A DNA stretch of 64,000 nt from NCBI RefSeq assembly GCF_045062745.1, contig NZ_JBJGED010000023.1:72778-136777 (forward strand), given 5' to 3'. Position numbers and translations under genes: made by a program. Positions 25,494 through 34,235 of the stretch are shown here, piece after piece (the first letter of the stretch is position 1; every line of letters starts with the position of its first letter). The notes below the pieces were generated by a model. It was given only the letters and a program-made list of their open reading frames with translations, was not told the origin of the DNA and did not search any database. The DNA comes from Paenibacillus_AA sp045062745. Lineage in GTDB: Bacteria > Bacillota > Bacilli > Paenibacillales > NBRC-103111.

Positions 25494-26025
25494 AAGGGGC
25501 ATCCTCCTTCAGCTTCGATGCGATTCTCGTCCTGGCTCGGGCTATGCGGGATTTGACCGTACCTTCGGGAATTCCGAGCAGCTGCGCCATTTCTTTGACC
25601 GGCAATCCGTAGCTGGCATCCAGCATGAGCGCTTCGCGGTATGGCTCAGGCAGCTCCAGCACATACTCCCACAAGGTGTGTGCGTGTATCCGGGACAACG
25701 CTTCAGATTCGGCGGAGGGAGAGCTCTCGGTCCGGGTTATCCAATCAACCAGGAATACTTTGCGGATGAACGCCGACCGCTTGTAGTTGAGCACGAGGCG
25801 GCGCGCAATCGTGAACAGCCATGTCCTCACCGAGCATTCGCCCCGGAACGACTCCATCTTTTCGTACACGCGGATGAATACTTCCTGGGTCAGATCGTCG
25901 GCCGAGTCCACCTTGCGGGTCATGCAGTAAATATAGTTCCACACGTCAGAGCCGTACGTCTCCATCAAATCCCGGAGCGAGCTGCGGTCGAGCTTACTAA
26001 CGTAAGGCAAGTAGTAGGGCTCCAT
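25480..26025 (-). CDS. ECF RNA polymerase sigma factor
   Basis: 181 residues. Region 2 contains DDLTQEVFIRVYEKMESFRG and RTWLFTIARRLVLNYKR; region 4 contains LPEPYREALMLDASYGLPVK and EMAQLLGIPEGTVKSRIARA. It directs RNA polymerase to stress-type promoters. GAGGTG precedes the ATG, and an ECF-type promoter lies directly upstream, pointing to autoregulation. The downstream overlapping gene is its likely anti-sigma. Confidence 0.9.
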   Translation of the reverse strand: MEPYYLPYVSKLDRSSLRDLMETYGSDVWNYIYCMTRKVDSADDLTQEVFIRVYEKMESFRGECSVRTWLFTIARRLVLNYKRSAFIRKVFLVDWITRTESSPSAESEALSRIHAHTLWEYVLELPEPYREALMLDASYGLPVKEMAQLLGIPEGTVKSRIARARTRIASKLKEDAPYERT

Positions 26026-26043
26026 CGAATCACCTCAATCAGA

Positions 26044-26071
26044 TTAGACACCGTTGCGAGCAATTGGTTCC
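26044..26071 (-). promoter_or_regulatory. ECF-type autoregulatory promoter
   Basis: On the minus strand GGAACC (-35) and TGTCTAA (-10) are separated by 15 bases, close to the general ECF pattern GGAAC-N15/16-CGTCTAA, and end 18 bases before the sigma gene. Confidence 0.65.
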
Positions 26072-26202
26072 CGAATTTTTAACTCGTTTTTAATGTCACA
26101 TAAACTAACATTAACTTATGTAAATTCCCGAGATTGCATCGGAGATCGCTAAAATATTTACGAAAATAGCGCTTACATGTTAGATAACATAACACAGACA
26201 TA

Positions 26203-26231
26203 TTGCTATACGCGAAATCCACGGGTATAAT
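26203..26231 (+). promoter_or_regulatory. SigA-type promoter of mgsA
   Basis: TTGCTA and TATAAT are 17 bases apart, about 70 bases before mgsA. Confidence 0.65.
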
Positions 26232-26300
26232 GAGGTTGTAATCGACGGAACGAGTGCTTTTGATGCAAGCAACCTAACATTGAGAAGGGGAGAGATTGTC

Positions 26301-26732
26301 ATGAACATTGCACTGATTGCGCACGATGTGAAGAAAGAGGAAATGGTCAACTTCGTCATCGCTTATAAGGCTGTGTTCGAGAAGCACACGGTATTCGCGA
26401 CCGGTACGACCGGTACGAAAATCTCGGAGGATGCCGATCTGCACGTCTATAGGTTGAAATCCGGACCATTGGGCGGCGATCAACAGATCGGAGCGCTCGT
26501 GGCGCAAAACGAGATCGACCTCGTCATTTTCCTGCGCGACCCGCTGATCGCCTTGGCCCATGAGCCGGATGTGACGGCGCTGCTCCGGTTGTGCGACGTT
26601 CAATGTGTGCCGGTAGCGACGAACATCGCGACGGCGGAAATGCTTGTGAAGGCGCTCGATCGCGGCGACTTGAGCTGGAGAGAAGTGGTGCATAAGTACA
26701 AATCGTACAAACGGAGCGGCACGGAGGGCTGA
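26301..26732 (+). CDS. mgsA: Methylglyoxal synthase
   Basis: 143 residues. The whole family pattern is present: NIALIAHDVKKEEMVNF, FATGTTGTKISEDADL, KSGPLGGDQQIGALVAQ and the catalytic aspartate in FLRDPLIALAHEPDVTALL, then VPVATNIATAEM. It converts dihydroxyacetone phosphate to methylglyoxal plus phosphate, a bypass used under phosphate limitation or carbon excess. The ATG at 26301 follows GAAGGGGAG. It is monocistronic by appearance. Confidence 0.93.
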   Translation: MNIALIAHDVKKEEMVNFVIAYKAVFEKHTVFATGTTGTKISEDADLHVYRLKSGPLGGDQQIGALVAQNEIDLVIFLRDPLIALAHEPDVTALLRLCDVQCVPVATNIATAEMLVKALDRGDLSWREVVHKYKSYKRSGTEG

Positions 26733-26773
26733 CCGGCGAGCCTCGAATCGATCAGCGCTTGATCTTGCCTGAT

Positions 26774-27574
26774 TCAGCCGCTAACGCGACCGGCGCTCCG
26801 GGTCAGCGCGACGTCCAATCCATGGTAAGCTAACTTTACTTGGGGCGGCAAATCATACGCAGCGTTCCGATCCACGCCGTGCGACAGATGGGTGAAATAC
26901 ACACGGACCGGTACCAGCTCTTGAATCAACTGAACCGCTTCTACCATATCATACACGGATCGAGAGCCAGGTTCGGCGTCTTCTTTGTAAAAGTTCGTTC
27001 CCAATACAAGCAGATCAAGCCGCATTAGCGGCTCTTTTTGTTGTTCGGTGAGCGAGATCGCATCCGAACAATAGGCCCACCGGTATCCGGGCCGCTCGAA
27101 GACGTAGGCGTAAGAAAGTCCGTTGCGGCCATGGCACACCTGAACTGGTCGTATCCTCCAGTCACCAAATTCGCAGCCGTCCTCATTCGGGATAAAGTGC
27201 AGGAACCGTTCGAGCCAGGGATATTGGCTGCGGATCGTAACGAAGACGTCGGAAGGAGCGTACACCCGGCCCTTCATCTTCGTCCAGCGGCATGCGTCCG
27301 CCCATTCCGGCAGTCCGGCGATATGATCGTGGTGGGCGTGCGTGATGAGGGCCGCGTTTAAGCTTCGCAGACCGAGCAGGCGCATCTGGTCGAGCCAGTC
27401 CGGACCGCAGTCGATCATCAGCCGGTCGCCGTATGGATCCGTTAGTAAGGCGGACGACCGGTATCGCCGGTTCAAACCCGTCGAACGCGCTTCCGTACAG
27501 ATCGGACAGTCGCAATATACCCGGGGAACTCCCATGGAGTCACCGGTACCAAGGAACGTTAAAGTAGTAGTCAT
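26774..27574 (-). CDS. Metallo-beta-lactamase-fold phosphodiesterase, PhnP-like
   Basis: 266 residues. The N-terminal TFLGTGDSMGVPRVYCDCPI includes a cysteine pair like the structural zinc site of PhnP, the active-site motif is THAHHDHIAG, later ligands lie in CSDAISL and FTHLSHGVD. PhnP cleaves phosphoribosyl 1,2-cyclic phosphate in phosphonate use; no phn genes are nearby, so another cyclic phosphate or RNA substrate is possible. The start lies 13 bases after the stop of the LysR gene upstream, so both share a transcript. Confidence 0.7.
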   Translation of the reverse strand: MTTTLTFLGTGDSMGVPRVYCDCPICTEARSTGLNRRYRSSALLTDPYGDRLMIDCGPDWLDQMRLLGLRSLNAALITHAHHDHIAGLPEWADACRWTKMKGRVYAPSDVFVTIRSQYPWLERFLHFIPNEDGCEFGDWRIRPVQVCHGRNGLSYAYVFERPGYRWAYCSDAISLTEQQKEPLMRLDLLVLGTNFYKEDAEPGSRSVYDMVEAVQLIQELVPVRVYFTHLSHGVDRNAAYDLPPQVKLAYHGLDVALTRSAGRVSG

Positions 27575-27587
27575 AATTGCTCACACC

Positions 27588-28505
27588 TTATGCAGGAGAA
27601 TGAATATCGGAAGCCTGCTCCTGCAGCACTTCCCGCATTGTCGCAATAAACGCTTCCGCCGCCTTGGACAAGTACCGGCCTTTGCGATACGAGATGACCA
27701 GCGTCCGTGTCGGATTGCCGGACAGCTTAGAATAAGCGGGCGTGATCTGGCTCCACTGGCCGCGCGCGACCATCGCCGGTACGAAGGCGATCCCCATGCC
27801 GGCGGCGACCAGCGATTGGACCGTCTCGATATTGCTGCTCTCGAAGACGATGTGCGGGGCGAACCCGGCTTGGCCGCATAAATCGAGGGTGATTTTGCGG
27901 AAGCCTTGGCCTTTCTTCAGGACGATGAACGGCTCCTGTTCGAGCTGCCCGATGTCAATCTCGCCGGATGCGTCCTCCGTAAGCGGATGCTGCGGAGGCA
28001 AGGCGAGCCAGATCTCTTCCTCGAGCAGCGGCTGGTACGACAACGCCTCATCCTGCAGCGGGAGCGAGAGCAGAGAGAGGTCGGTCTGGCCGTTCGCGGT
28101 CAGCTGCTCCAGACGTGAGGAGGAGTCTTCGACGAGCACGATCTCGATCTCCGGAAAACGTTGCTGGAACACGGGCAGCACGCGAGGAAGCACATGCGCT
28201 CCGGTAATCGGAAGGCTGCCGACAATGAGCCGGCCTTTGCGGGTTTGGGAGATGTCGTCCATCTCCTGTTTAATTTGCTCCACCATGTCGATGACCTTCT
28301 GCGCCTTCTCAATAAATAGCGAGCCGGCGTGCGTCAGCTCGACCGCATTAGTATTCCGGTGAAAGAGCAGGACGCCGATCTCCTTCTCCAGCTTGGACAG
28401 CTGCTGGCTGAGCGACGGCTGGGCGATATGAAGCTTCTCCGCGGCGCGGGAGAAGTTTTTGTCCGCCGCGATTTGAATCGCGTATTGCAGCTGGCGCAGT
28501 TCCAT
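27588..28505 (-). CDS. LysR-family transcriptional regulator divergent from leuCD
   Basis: 305 residues from the ATG at 28505 (AAGGAGATAGAGG just upstream); the longer open frame has no ribosome site. The N-terminal winged helix-turn-helix is MELRQLQYAIQIAADKNFSR then AAEKLHIAQPSLSQQLSKLE, and the C-terminal half is the periplasmic-binding-type effector domain. It faces away from leuC across a region with an ATA-N7-TAT-type dyad, so it most likely regulates leuCD and itself. The effector is unknown; a leucine-pathway intermediate would be a reasonable guess. Confidence 0.85.
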   Translation of the reverse strand: MELRQLQYAIQIAADKNFSRAAEKLHIAQPSLSQQLSKLEKEIGVLLFHRNTNAVELTHAGSLFIEKAQKVIDMVEQIKQEMDDISQTRKGRLIVGSLPITGAHVLPRVLPVFQQRFPEIEIVLVEDSSSRLEQLTANGQTDLSLLSLPLQDEALSYQPLLEEEIWLALPPQHPLTEDASGEIDIGQLEQEPFIVLKKGQGFRKITLDLCGQAGFAPHIVFESSNIETVQSLVAAGMGIAFVPAMVARGQWSQITPAYSKLSGNPTRTLVISYRKGRYLSKAAEAFIATMREVLQEQASDIHSPA

Positions 28506-28548
28506 ATCCTCTATCTCCTTAGTTTGAGTATTCTGCATTTCCCGAAAG

Positions 28549-28565
28549 AATAGCTTATAGCTATT
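28549..28565. promoter_or_regulatory. Candidate LysR operator between lysR and leuC
   Basis: AATAGCTTATAGCTATT is a 6-5-6 dyad of the LysR type, located 44 bases before the regulator start and 87 before leuC. A related AT-rich half-site TTATAGATATTATATAG follows at 28577-28593. Confidence 0.55.
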
Positions 28566-28651
28566 TCCTATCGCGCTTATAGATATTATATAGTGGATCA
28601 ATTAAGGTGGAAAGTGTTATGATCGTTTCAAAGAACGGACGAGGTGAGAAC

Positions 28652-30073
28652 ATGGCGAAGAAAACGATGTTTGAGAAAATTTGGGATAATCACGTTATTC
28701 ATGAAGAAGCAGGCAAGCCGAGTATTTTGTATATCGATCTCCATTTGGTACACGAGGTGACGTCTCCGCAAGCGTTCGAAGGACTTCGGTTGGCCGGCCG
28801 CAAGGTTCGCCGCCCGGAGCTGACGTTCGCGACGATGGACCACAACGTGCCTACGCAGGACCGGTTCAACATTAAGGACCCGATCTCCAAGCAGCAGATC
28901 GACACGCTCTCCAAGAACTGCGCAGACTTCGGCGTCAAATTGTTTGACCTGAACCATGTGGACCAAGGCGTTGTGCATGTAATGGGACCGGAGGTGGGCC
29001 TGACTCATCCCGGCAAAACGATTGTGTGCGGCGACAGCCATACCTCTACACATGGCGCTTTCGGCGCGTTGGCGTTCGGGATCGGCACGAGCGAGGTCGA
29101 GCACGTGCTTGCCACCCAATGCTTGCAGCAGTCGAAGGCGAAGACGCTGGAAGTTCGCGTTGTCGGCGACCTGAAGCCTGGCATTACCGCGAAGGACTTG
29201 ATTCTGGGCATTATCAGCAAGTATGGTACGGACTTCGCGACGGGCTACGTCATCGAGTATACGGGCGCGGCGATCCGCAATCTGACGATGGAAGAGCGCA
29301 TGACTGTCTGCAACATGTCCATCGAAGCAGGTGCGAGAGCGGGTCTGATTGCACCGGACGAGACGACGTTTGAATACTTGCGTGGCCGCGATTATGTGCC
29401 GCAGGGAGAAGCGTTCGACAAGGCCGTAGCCGAGTGGAAGAAGCTCGTTACAGACGAAGGCGCAACCTACGACTGGGTGGTCGAATTCGACGCGGGCACG
29501 CTTGTGCCGCAAGTGACTTGGGGAACGAGCCCGGGGATGGGGACGGACGTTACGGCGACCGTACCGGTACCGAGCGAATTCACAACGGAGAATGAGCGCA
29601 AAGCGGCCGAGAAAGCGATCGAATATATGGGTCTCGTACCTGGAACGCCGATGACCGAATTGAAGGTGGACCGCGTGTTCATCGGATCGTGCACGAACGG
29701 CCGGATCGAAGATTTGCGCGCGGCGGCCGCTGTGGCCAAAGGCTACAAAGTGTCGTCGCACGTCAATGCGATCGTCGTCCCGGGCTCGGGGCGTGTGAAG
29801 CTGCAGGCTGAGAAGGAAGGCTTGGACCGAATCTTCATCGAGGCCGGCTTCGAATGGCGCGACGCGGGCTGCAGCATGTGCCTCGCGATGAACCCGGACG
29901 TACTGAGCCCCGGCGAGCGCTGTGCATCGACATCGAACCGGAACTTCGAAGGCCGTCAAGGACGCGGCGGACGCACTCACCTGGTGTCGCCGGCCATGGC
30001 TGCCGCCGCGGCGATCGAAGGCCACTTCGTCGACGTCCGCGACTGGAAATTCAAAGTAGAAGCCGGCGTGTAA
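28652..30073 (+). CDS. leuC: 3-isopropylmalate dehydratase large subunit
   Basis: 473 residues of the aconitase superfamily. The Fe-S cysteines are in IGSCTNGRIEDL (near 350) and DAGCSMCLAMNPD (near 410); GDSHTSTHGAFGALAFGIGT is the family signature. With LeuD it isomerises 2-isopropylmalate to 3-isopropylmalate in leucine synthesis. The ATG at 28652 follows GAGGTGAG; the upstream in-frame ATG at 28607 lacks a site. leuA and leuB are not in the window. Confidence 0.95.
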   Translation: MAKKTMFEKIWDNHVIHEEAGKPSILYIDLHLVHEVTSPQAFEGLRLAGRKVRRPELTFATMDHNVPTQDRFNIKDPISKQQIDTLSKNCADFGVKLFDLNHVDQGVVHVMGPEVGLTHPGKTIVCGDSHTSTHGAFGALAFGIGTSEVEHVLATQCLQQSKAKTLEVRVVGDLKPGITAKDLILGIISKYGTDFATGYVIEYTGAAIRNLTMEERMTVCNMSIEAGARAGLIAPDETTFEYLRGRDYVPQGEAFDKAVAEWKKLVTDEGATYDWVVEFDAGTLVPQVTWGTSPGMGTDVTATVPVPSEFTTENERKAAEKAIEYMGLVPGTPMTELKVDRVFIGSCTNGRIEDLRAAAAVAKGYKVSSHVNAIVVPGSGRVKLQAEKEGLDRIFIEAGFEWRDAGCSMCLAMNPDVLSPGERCASTSNRNFEGRQGRGGRTHLVSPAMAAAAAIEGHFVDVRDWKFKVEAGV

Positions 30074-30100
30074 TCGGTCGGACGAGAGGAGATTCTATAC

Positions 30101-30706
30101 ATGAAAGCTTTCAAAACGCTTACCGGAATCGTAGGTCCCGTGGACCGTGTGAACGTAGATACAGACGCCATCATCCCTAAGCAATTCCTCAAGCGCATCG
30201 AGCGGACCGGCTTCGGCCAGTTCCTGTTCTTCGAATGGCGCTTCGACGAGCAAGGCAACGTGAACCCGAGCTTCGAGCTGAACAAGCCGCGGTATCAAGG
30301 CGCTTCCGTGTTGCTGTCCCGCGTGAACTTCGGCTGTGGCTCTTCCCGCGAGCATGCGCCGTGGGCGATTCAGGATTACGGCTTCGAAGTCGTCATCGCG
30401 CCTACGTTCGCCGACATTTTCTACAACAACTGCTTCAAGAACGGCATCCTGCCGATCAAGCTGTCGGAGGAGCAAGTCGAAGACTTGTTCCAGCGCACCG
30501 CCGCTCACGAGGGCTACAAGCTGACCGTCGATCTCGAGAACAAGAAGCTGACCGACGAGTACGGGCTCGAGCTGTCGTTCGACCTCGATGAGCACCGCCG
30601 CCAGTTCCTGCTGCTCGGCCTCGACGATATCGGACTGACGCTGCAGCATGAAGATGCGATCTCCGCTTATGAAGCGAAGCAAGCGGAGCGCCTTGCGCTA
30701 AGGTAA
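30101..30706 (+). CDS. leuD: 3-isopropylmalate dehydratase small subunit
   Basis: 201 residues, beginning MKAFKTLTGIVGPVDRVNVD and containing NFGCGSSREHAPWAIQDYGF, the small-subunit signature. It forms the swivelling domain that completes the active site with LeuC, encoded 27 bases upstream. A terminator follows, so leuCD is a two-gene operon. Confidence 0.95.
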   Translation: MKAFKTLTGIVGPVDRVNVDTDAIIPKQFLKRIERTGFGQFLFFEWRFDEQGNVNPSFELNKPRYQGASVLLSRVNFGCGSSREHAPWAIQDYGFEVVIAPTFADIFYNNCFKNGILPIKLSEEQVEDLFQRTAAHEGYKLTVDLENKKLTDEYGLELSFDLDEHRRQFLLLGLDDIGLTLQHEDAISAYEAKQAERLALR

Positions 30707-30719
30707 GATATCCAACATG

Positions 30720-30747
30720 AACCGTCCGATCTATCGGGCGGTTTTTA
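30720..30747 (+). terminator. Intrinsic terminator after leuD
   Basis: ACCGTCCGA pairs with TCGGGCGGT (one G-T) with a TCTA-type loop, followed by TTTTATC. Confidence 0.8.
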
Positions 30748-30797
30748 TCTTTGCTTGTTGCGGCAAGCGTACATAACCGGAGAGGAGATCTTGCGGG

Positions 30798-31766
30798 ATG
30801 AAGACAATCCGTTGGGGCATTATCGGCTGCGGGAACGTGACGGAGGTCAAGAGCGGCCCGGGCTTTCAGCTGGCCGAGCATTCGGAACTGGTGGCAGTGA
30901 TGCGGCGAAACGCGCGGCTCGCGGAGGATTATGCGAAACGGCATGGGGTGCCGAGATGGTATGACGACGCGGATCGGCTGATCGCCGATCCGGAAGTGGA
31001 CGCGGTGTATGTGGCCACTCCGCCGGACAGCCATCTGGAATATGCGGCCCGGGCCGCAGCTGCGGGGAAGCCCGTCTATGTGGAGAAGCCGATGGCGCTC
31101 AATTACGCCCAATGCGAGGCGATGCTGGATGCTTGCCGCACGGCCGGGGTCCCCTTATTCGTCGCCTATTACCGCCGGGCTTTGCCGCGGTTCCTGCACA
31201 TCAAACGGCTGATCGAGGATGGCGCGATCGGACAAGTCCGGTTCGTCCATACGAGACAGACGAAGAAGCTGACGGAGCGGGCGGACGCGCTGCCATGGCG
31301 GCTCGATCCGAGCGTTTCGGGAGGCGGCTATTTCTTCGATTTGGCGAGCCATACGCTCGATGTGCTGGACTTCCTGCTCGGCCCGATCCGATCGGCATCC
31401 GGCCAGTCGTCCAATCTCGGAGGCGCCTATACGGCCGAGGATACCGTCTCCGGGGTATACGAATTCGAGTCCGGCGTGCAGGGGACGGGCACATGGTGCT
31501 TCTGCGGGTATGAGAACGTGGATGTGAACGAGATCGTGGGCGATCTGGGGAAGCTGACGTTCTCTACGTTCGGTCACGAGCCGATCGTTCAGACGACCGC
31601 GGCCGGCGTGACCGCTCACCCGTTCGAGGCGCCGAAGCATATTCAGCAGCCCCTTATCCAGACGATCGTCGACGATTTGCTTGGTATCGGGAAATGTGCG
31701 AGCACCGGGGCATCTGCGGCTCGAACGAGCAGGATTATGGACGAAATCGTAGGAAATCGGCGATAA
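30798..31766 (+). CDS. Gfo/Idh/MocA-family oxidoreductase
   Basis: 322 residues. N-terminal Rossmann domain: RWGIIGCGNVTEVKSGPGF, followed by VYVATPPDSHLEYAARAAAA and the conserved lysine motif VYVEKPMALN. The C-terminal domain has GGGYFFDLASHTLDVLDFLL with the usual histidine. These NAD(P)-dependent enzymes act on sugars, inositols or related compounds. It appears monocistronic, so context gives no substrate clue. Confidence 0.85.
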   Translation: MKTIRWGIIGCGNVTEVKSGPGFQLAEHSELVAVMRRNARLAEDYAKRHGVPRWYDDADRLIADPEVDAVYVATPPDSHLEYAARAAAAGKPVYVEKPMALNYAQCEAMLDACRTAGVPLFVAYYRRALPRFLHIKRLIEDGAIGQVRFVHTRQTKKLTERADALPWRLDPSVSGGGYFFDLASHTLDVLDFLLGPIRSASGQSSNLGGAYTAEDTVSGVYEFESGVQGTGTWCFCGYENVDVNEIVGDLGKLTFSTFGHEPIVQTTAAGVTAHPFEAPKHIQQPLIQTIVDDLLGIGKCASTGASAARTSRIMDEIVGNRR

Positions 31767-31788
31767 TCTATTAAATCCGACGGTTAAG

Positions 31789-31829
31789 AACTCTATTTTT
31801 TCGTTATGGCGAAACGATAGAGTTTTTTT
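31789..31829 (+). terminator. Intrinsic terminator after the oxidoreductase gene
   Basis: AACTCTAT and ATAGAGTT form the outer stem, TTTCG and CGAAA an inner one, followed by a T run. Confidence 0.8.
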
Positions 31830-31839
31830 GTTGTTTTTC

Positions 31840-31868
31840 GCAACTTTCACCCAAATTCTGGCGTCTAA
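31840..31868 (+). promoter_or_regulatory. Possible ECF-type promoter upstream of the amidase
   Basis: GCAACT and CGTCTAA are 16 bases apart, resembling ECF promoters and the element before the window's ECF sigma gene (GGAACC-N15-TGTCTAA). It lies about 120 bases before the amidase. The -35 match is weak. Confidence 0.35.
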
Positions 31869-31991
31869 TAGTATGTCTGCTTTGCACGGATAGTGTCTTT
31901 TGGTAACGAGATTTGATAGAATATAGCTGAAGTTGCCAGATTGGACTCGCAGCGTGCAGGCAAAAAATCGAGAGATTGCTAGAGGTGAACC

Positions 31992-33605
31992 ATGAAGGAC
32001 TGGAAATGGCTGCTGCCGCTCGTCATGCTGCTAGTCGCCCTGTTGCTGCCTGCCACGACGGAGGCCGCCTCGCCTGTACAGCTGTTTTTGAACGGGAAGA
32101 AGCTGGAACCGGAAGTGCCGCCGAGAATCGTGAACGACTTGACCATCGTTCCCCTGCGGATCATCTCCGAGGAAGTGGGAGCACGCGTATCGTGGATTCC
32201 CGAAGGGTCGCGCATTAAGGTCGAGCAGGGCACGACCGCCATCGAGCTGCAGATCGGCAATCCCGTTGTGACGCTCAATGGCGTCGAGAAGAAGCTCGAT
32301 GTAGCACCCGAGAATGTGGAAGGCAATACGATCGTGCCGGTGCGCTTTTTCTCGGAATCGTTCGGCTTGAAGGTGGGCTATGACGATCTCACGCGGTCGG
32401 TGTCGCTGTACAAGCAACCGGATGCTGGCTCTACGGCCGGCGGGTCTGGGACGAACGGGAGTACGAACGGCAGCGGAAGCGGGAGTACGAGCGGGGCTGC
32501 ACCCGGGACGAATACTGGCGCTTCGAATGGAAACGGATACGGGAGCGGATCAGGCACTACAACCGGCGGTACCTCCGGCAACGGAGCATCCGGGTCTTCG
32601 GGCGGTTCGACGGGAACCGGCAAGCCGACCGGAGCGGGGACCGACGGCAAAGGCACGACAGGGAGCGGCTCGCCGGGATCAAGCGGCTCCGGTGCAGGTT
32701 CGGGCACGACAGGTACAGGGGCCAAACCGGGATCGACTCTAACGTTCTCCAAGCTGGAGCTGGCCGGTGACGAAGTCGTGATCCAGACGACAAGCGCGGT
32801 CGCTCCCAAAGTCTCGTTCCTGAGCTCGCCGGAACGGATGGTGATCGACCTCCCGGGCGTAACGCTCGCAGGCACGCCGCTTGCAGCGTTGAATCCGAAG
32901 GGCGGAGAGATCGCCGTGAAGCATCCGGTGCTGCAGAAGATTCGGTACGCCCAGTTCAGCGACAAGCCGCTGGTAGCGAGAATCGTGCTCGACCTCGGAC
33001 AAAAGATGGATTTCAAGCTGACGGAGGACAAATCGACGAATACATACCGGATCCAATTGGTGAAGAAGCGGATCAAAGTTGTCATCGATGCCGGCCACGG
33101 CGGCTCCGACCCAGGGGCGATCTCGCTTAATTCGCGCTCGGAGAAGGATTTCACACTCGCGATGGAATCCAAGGTCGTCGATCATTTGAAATTGATCCCG
33201 GATCTGGATGTATATGAAACCCGCGCCGGCGACACATATCCTTCATTGCAGGAGCGTGTGGACTTCGCCAACGGGATGAACGCGAATTTATTTCTGTCGA
33301 TCCACGCCAACAAGTTCGATAACCCGTCGGTGAACGGTACCGAGACGTACTACAATCGACCGGACAGCATCGCGTTTGCGAATTTGCTCCATGACAAGCT
33401 AATGCCCGTTACCGGGCTGGGCGATCGCGGTGTCAAGCTAGGCGATTTCAAAGTCATCCGAGAAACGACCATGCCTGCCGTATTGCTGGAGATGGGCTTC
33501 CTGTCGAACAAAAACGACGAAGCTTTGCTGTTCTCGAGTGAGTTCCAGGACCGGGCAGCTGCGACTATCGCTGCGGCGATCAAGGAATATTTGCTCGGTA
33601 AGTAA
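31992..33605 (+). CDS. N-acetylmuramoyl-L-alanine amidase with Cu-amine-oxidase-N and AMIN domains
   Basis: 537 residues, secreted. Signal peptide 1-25; a copper-amine-oxidase-N-terminal (stalk) domain about 30-132 (VQLFLNGKKLEPEVPPRI, LTIVPLRIISEEVGARVSW); a Gly/Ser/Thr-only linker about 137-245; an AMIN domain about 250-350; and an Amidase_3 catalytic domain from about 355. Zinc and catalytic residues are in VIDAGHGGSDPGAI, RSEKDFTLAM, LSIHANKFDN and VLLEMGFLSNKND. It cuts the amide bond between muramic acid and the stem peptide in the wall. GAGGTGAACC precedes the ATG. It heads a cluster of surface proteins and may be ECF-controlled. Confidence 0.92.
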   Translation: MKDWKWLLPLVMLLVALLLPATTEAASPVQLFLNGKKLEPEVPPRIVNDLTIVPLRIISEEVGARVSWIPEGSRIKVEQGTTAIELQIGNPVVTLNGVEKKLDVAPENVEGNTIVPVRFFSESFGLKVGYDDLTRSVSLYKQPDAGSTAGGSGTNGSTNGSGSGSTSGAAPGTNTGASNGNGYGSGSGTTTGGTSGNGASGSSGGSTGTGKPTGAGTDGKGTTGSGSPGSSGSGAGSGTTGTGAKPGSTLTFSKLELAGDEVVIQTTSAVAPKVSFLSSPERMVIDLPGVTLAGTPLAALNPKGGEIAVKHPVLQKIRYAQFSDKPLVARIVLDLGQKMDFKLTEDKSTNTYRIQLVKKRIKVVIDAGHGGSDPGAISLNSRSEKDFTLAMESKVVDHLKLIPDLDVYETRAGDTYPSLQERVDFANGMNANLFLSIHANKFDNPSVNGTETYYNRPDSIAFANLLHDKLMPVTGLGDRGVKLGDFKVIRETTMPAVLLEMGFLSNKNDEALLFSSEFQDRAAATIAAAIKEYLLGK

Positions 33606-33653
33606 GCACATGGAAAAGTGTGGTCCACTAAAAAGGTTTGGAGAGTGAAGCCG

Positions 33654-34211
33654 ATGTTCAACCGTACAATCCGAAGGGCGGCCGTACCCGCGATCTTGCT
33701 GCTGGCAGTAAGCGCCGCGGGCTGCGGCTCGAAACCGACGACACCTGCCGGGACACCCGCTCCGACCTCGACTCCGGTCGCGACGCAGCCGGTCCAGCCG
33801 GCTTCCACACCAAAGGAAACCCTTAAGGAAGCGAAAATAAAAGCTTATTACTCGGATACGGACTTGACGAAGCTCGTCGAAAAAGAAACGAGCATCTCAT
33901 ACGCGGCGGATGCCGACAAGTACAAGCTGGCGCTGCAAAAGCTGCAGGCCGCTCCGGATACTACCGTCCTTCCTCTGATGAAGGGGATTACGATTCAATC
34001 CGCCAAGCTGGAAAACAGCCAAGTGACTGTGAACATGACCATTTCGGACCAGGGACGTCTCGGTTCGCCGGGTGAAGCGCTGCTGCTCGACGCGCTCAAG
34101 AAAACGCTGTTCCAATTCAGCGAAGTGCAGACCATCGAGCTGCTGGTGGACGGCAAGCAGACCGAGTCCTTGATGGGCCATATGGATGTCCCGCATCCAA
34201 TGAAACGATAA
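33654..34211 (+). CDS. GerMN-domain lipoprotein
   Basis: 185 residues. Lipoprotein signal with lipobox LAVSAAGCGSKP, a proline/threonine-rich spacer (about 27-55), then one GerMN domain (about 62-175) with KIKAYYSDTDLTKLVEKE, LQKLQAAPD and GEALLLDALKKTLFQFSEVQ. GerMN proteins such as GerM work in peptidoglycan remodelling during sporulation and germination. The ATG at 33654 is chosen over 33618 because of GGAGAG and the signal peptide. It lies between an amidase and an SLH protein, supporting an envelope role. Confidence 0.85.
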   Translation: MFNRTIRRAAVPAILLLAVSAAGCGSKPTTPAGTPAPTSTPVATQPVQPASTPKETLKEAKIKAYYSDTDLTKLVEKETSISYAADADKYKLALQKLQAAPDTTVLPLMKGITIQSAKLENSQVTVNMTISDQGRLGSPGEALLLDALKKTLFQFSEVQTIELLVDGKQTESLMGHMDVPHPMKR

Positions 34212-34235
34212 AGAACGATAAGAGGAGCGCACGGA

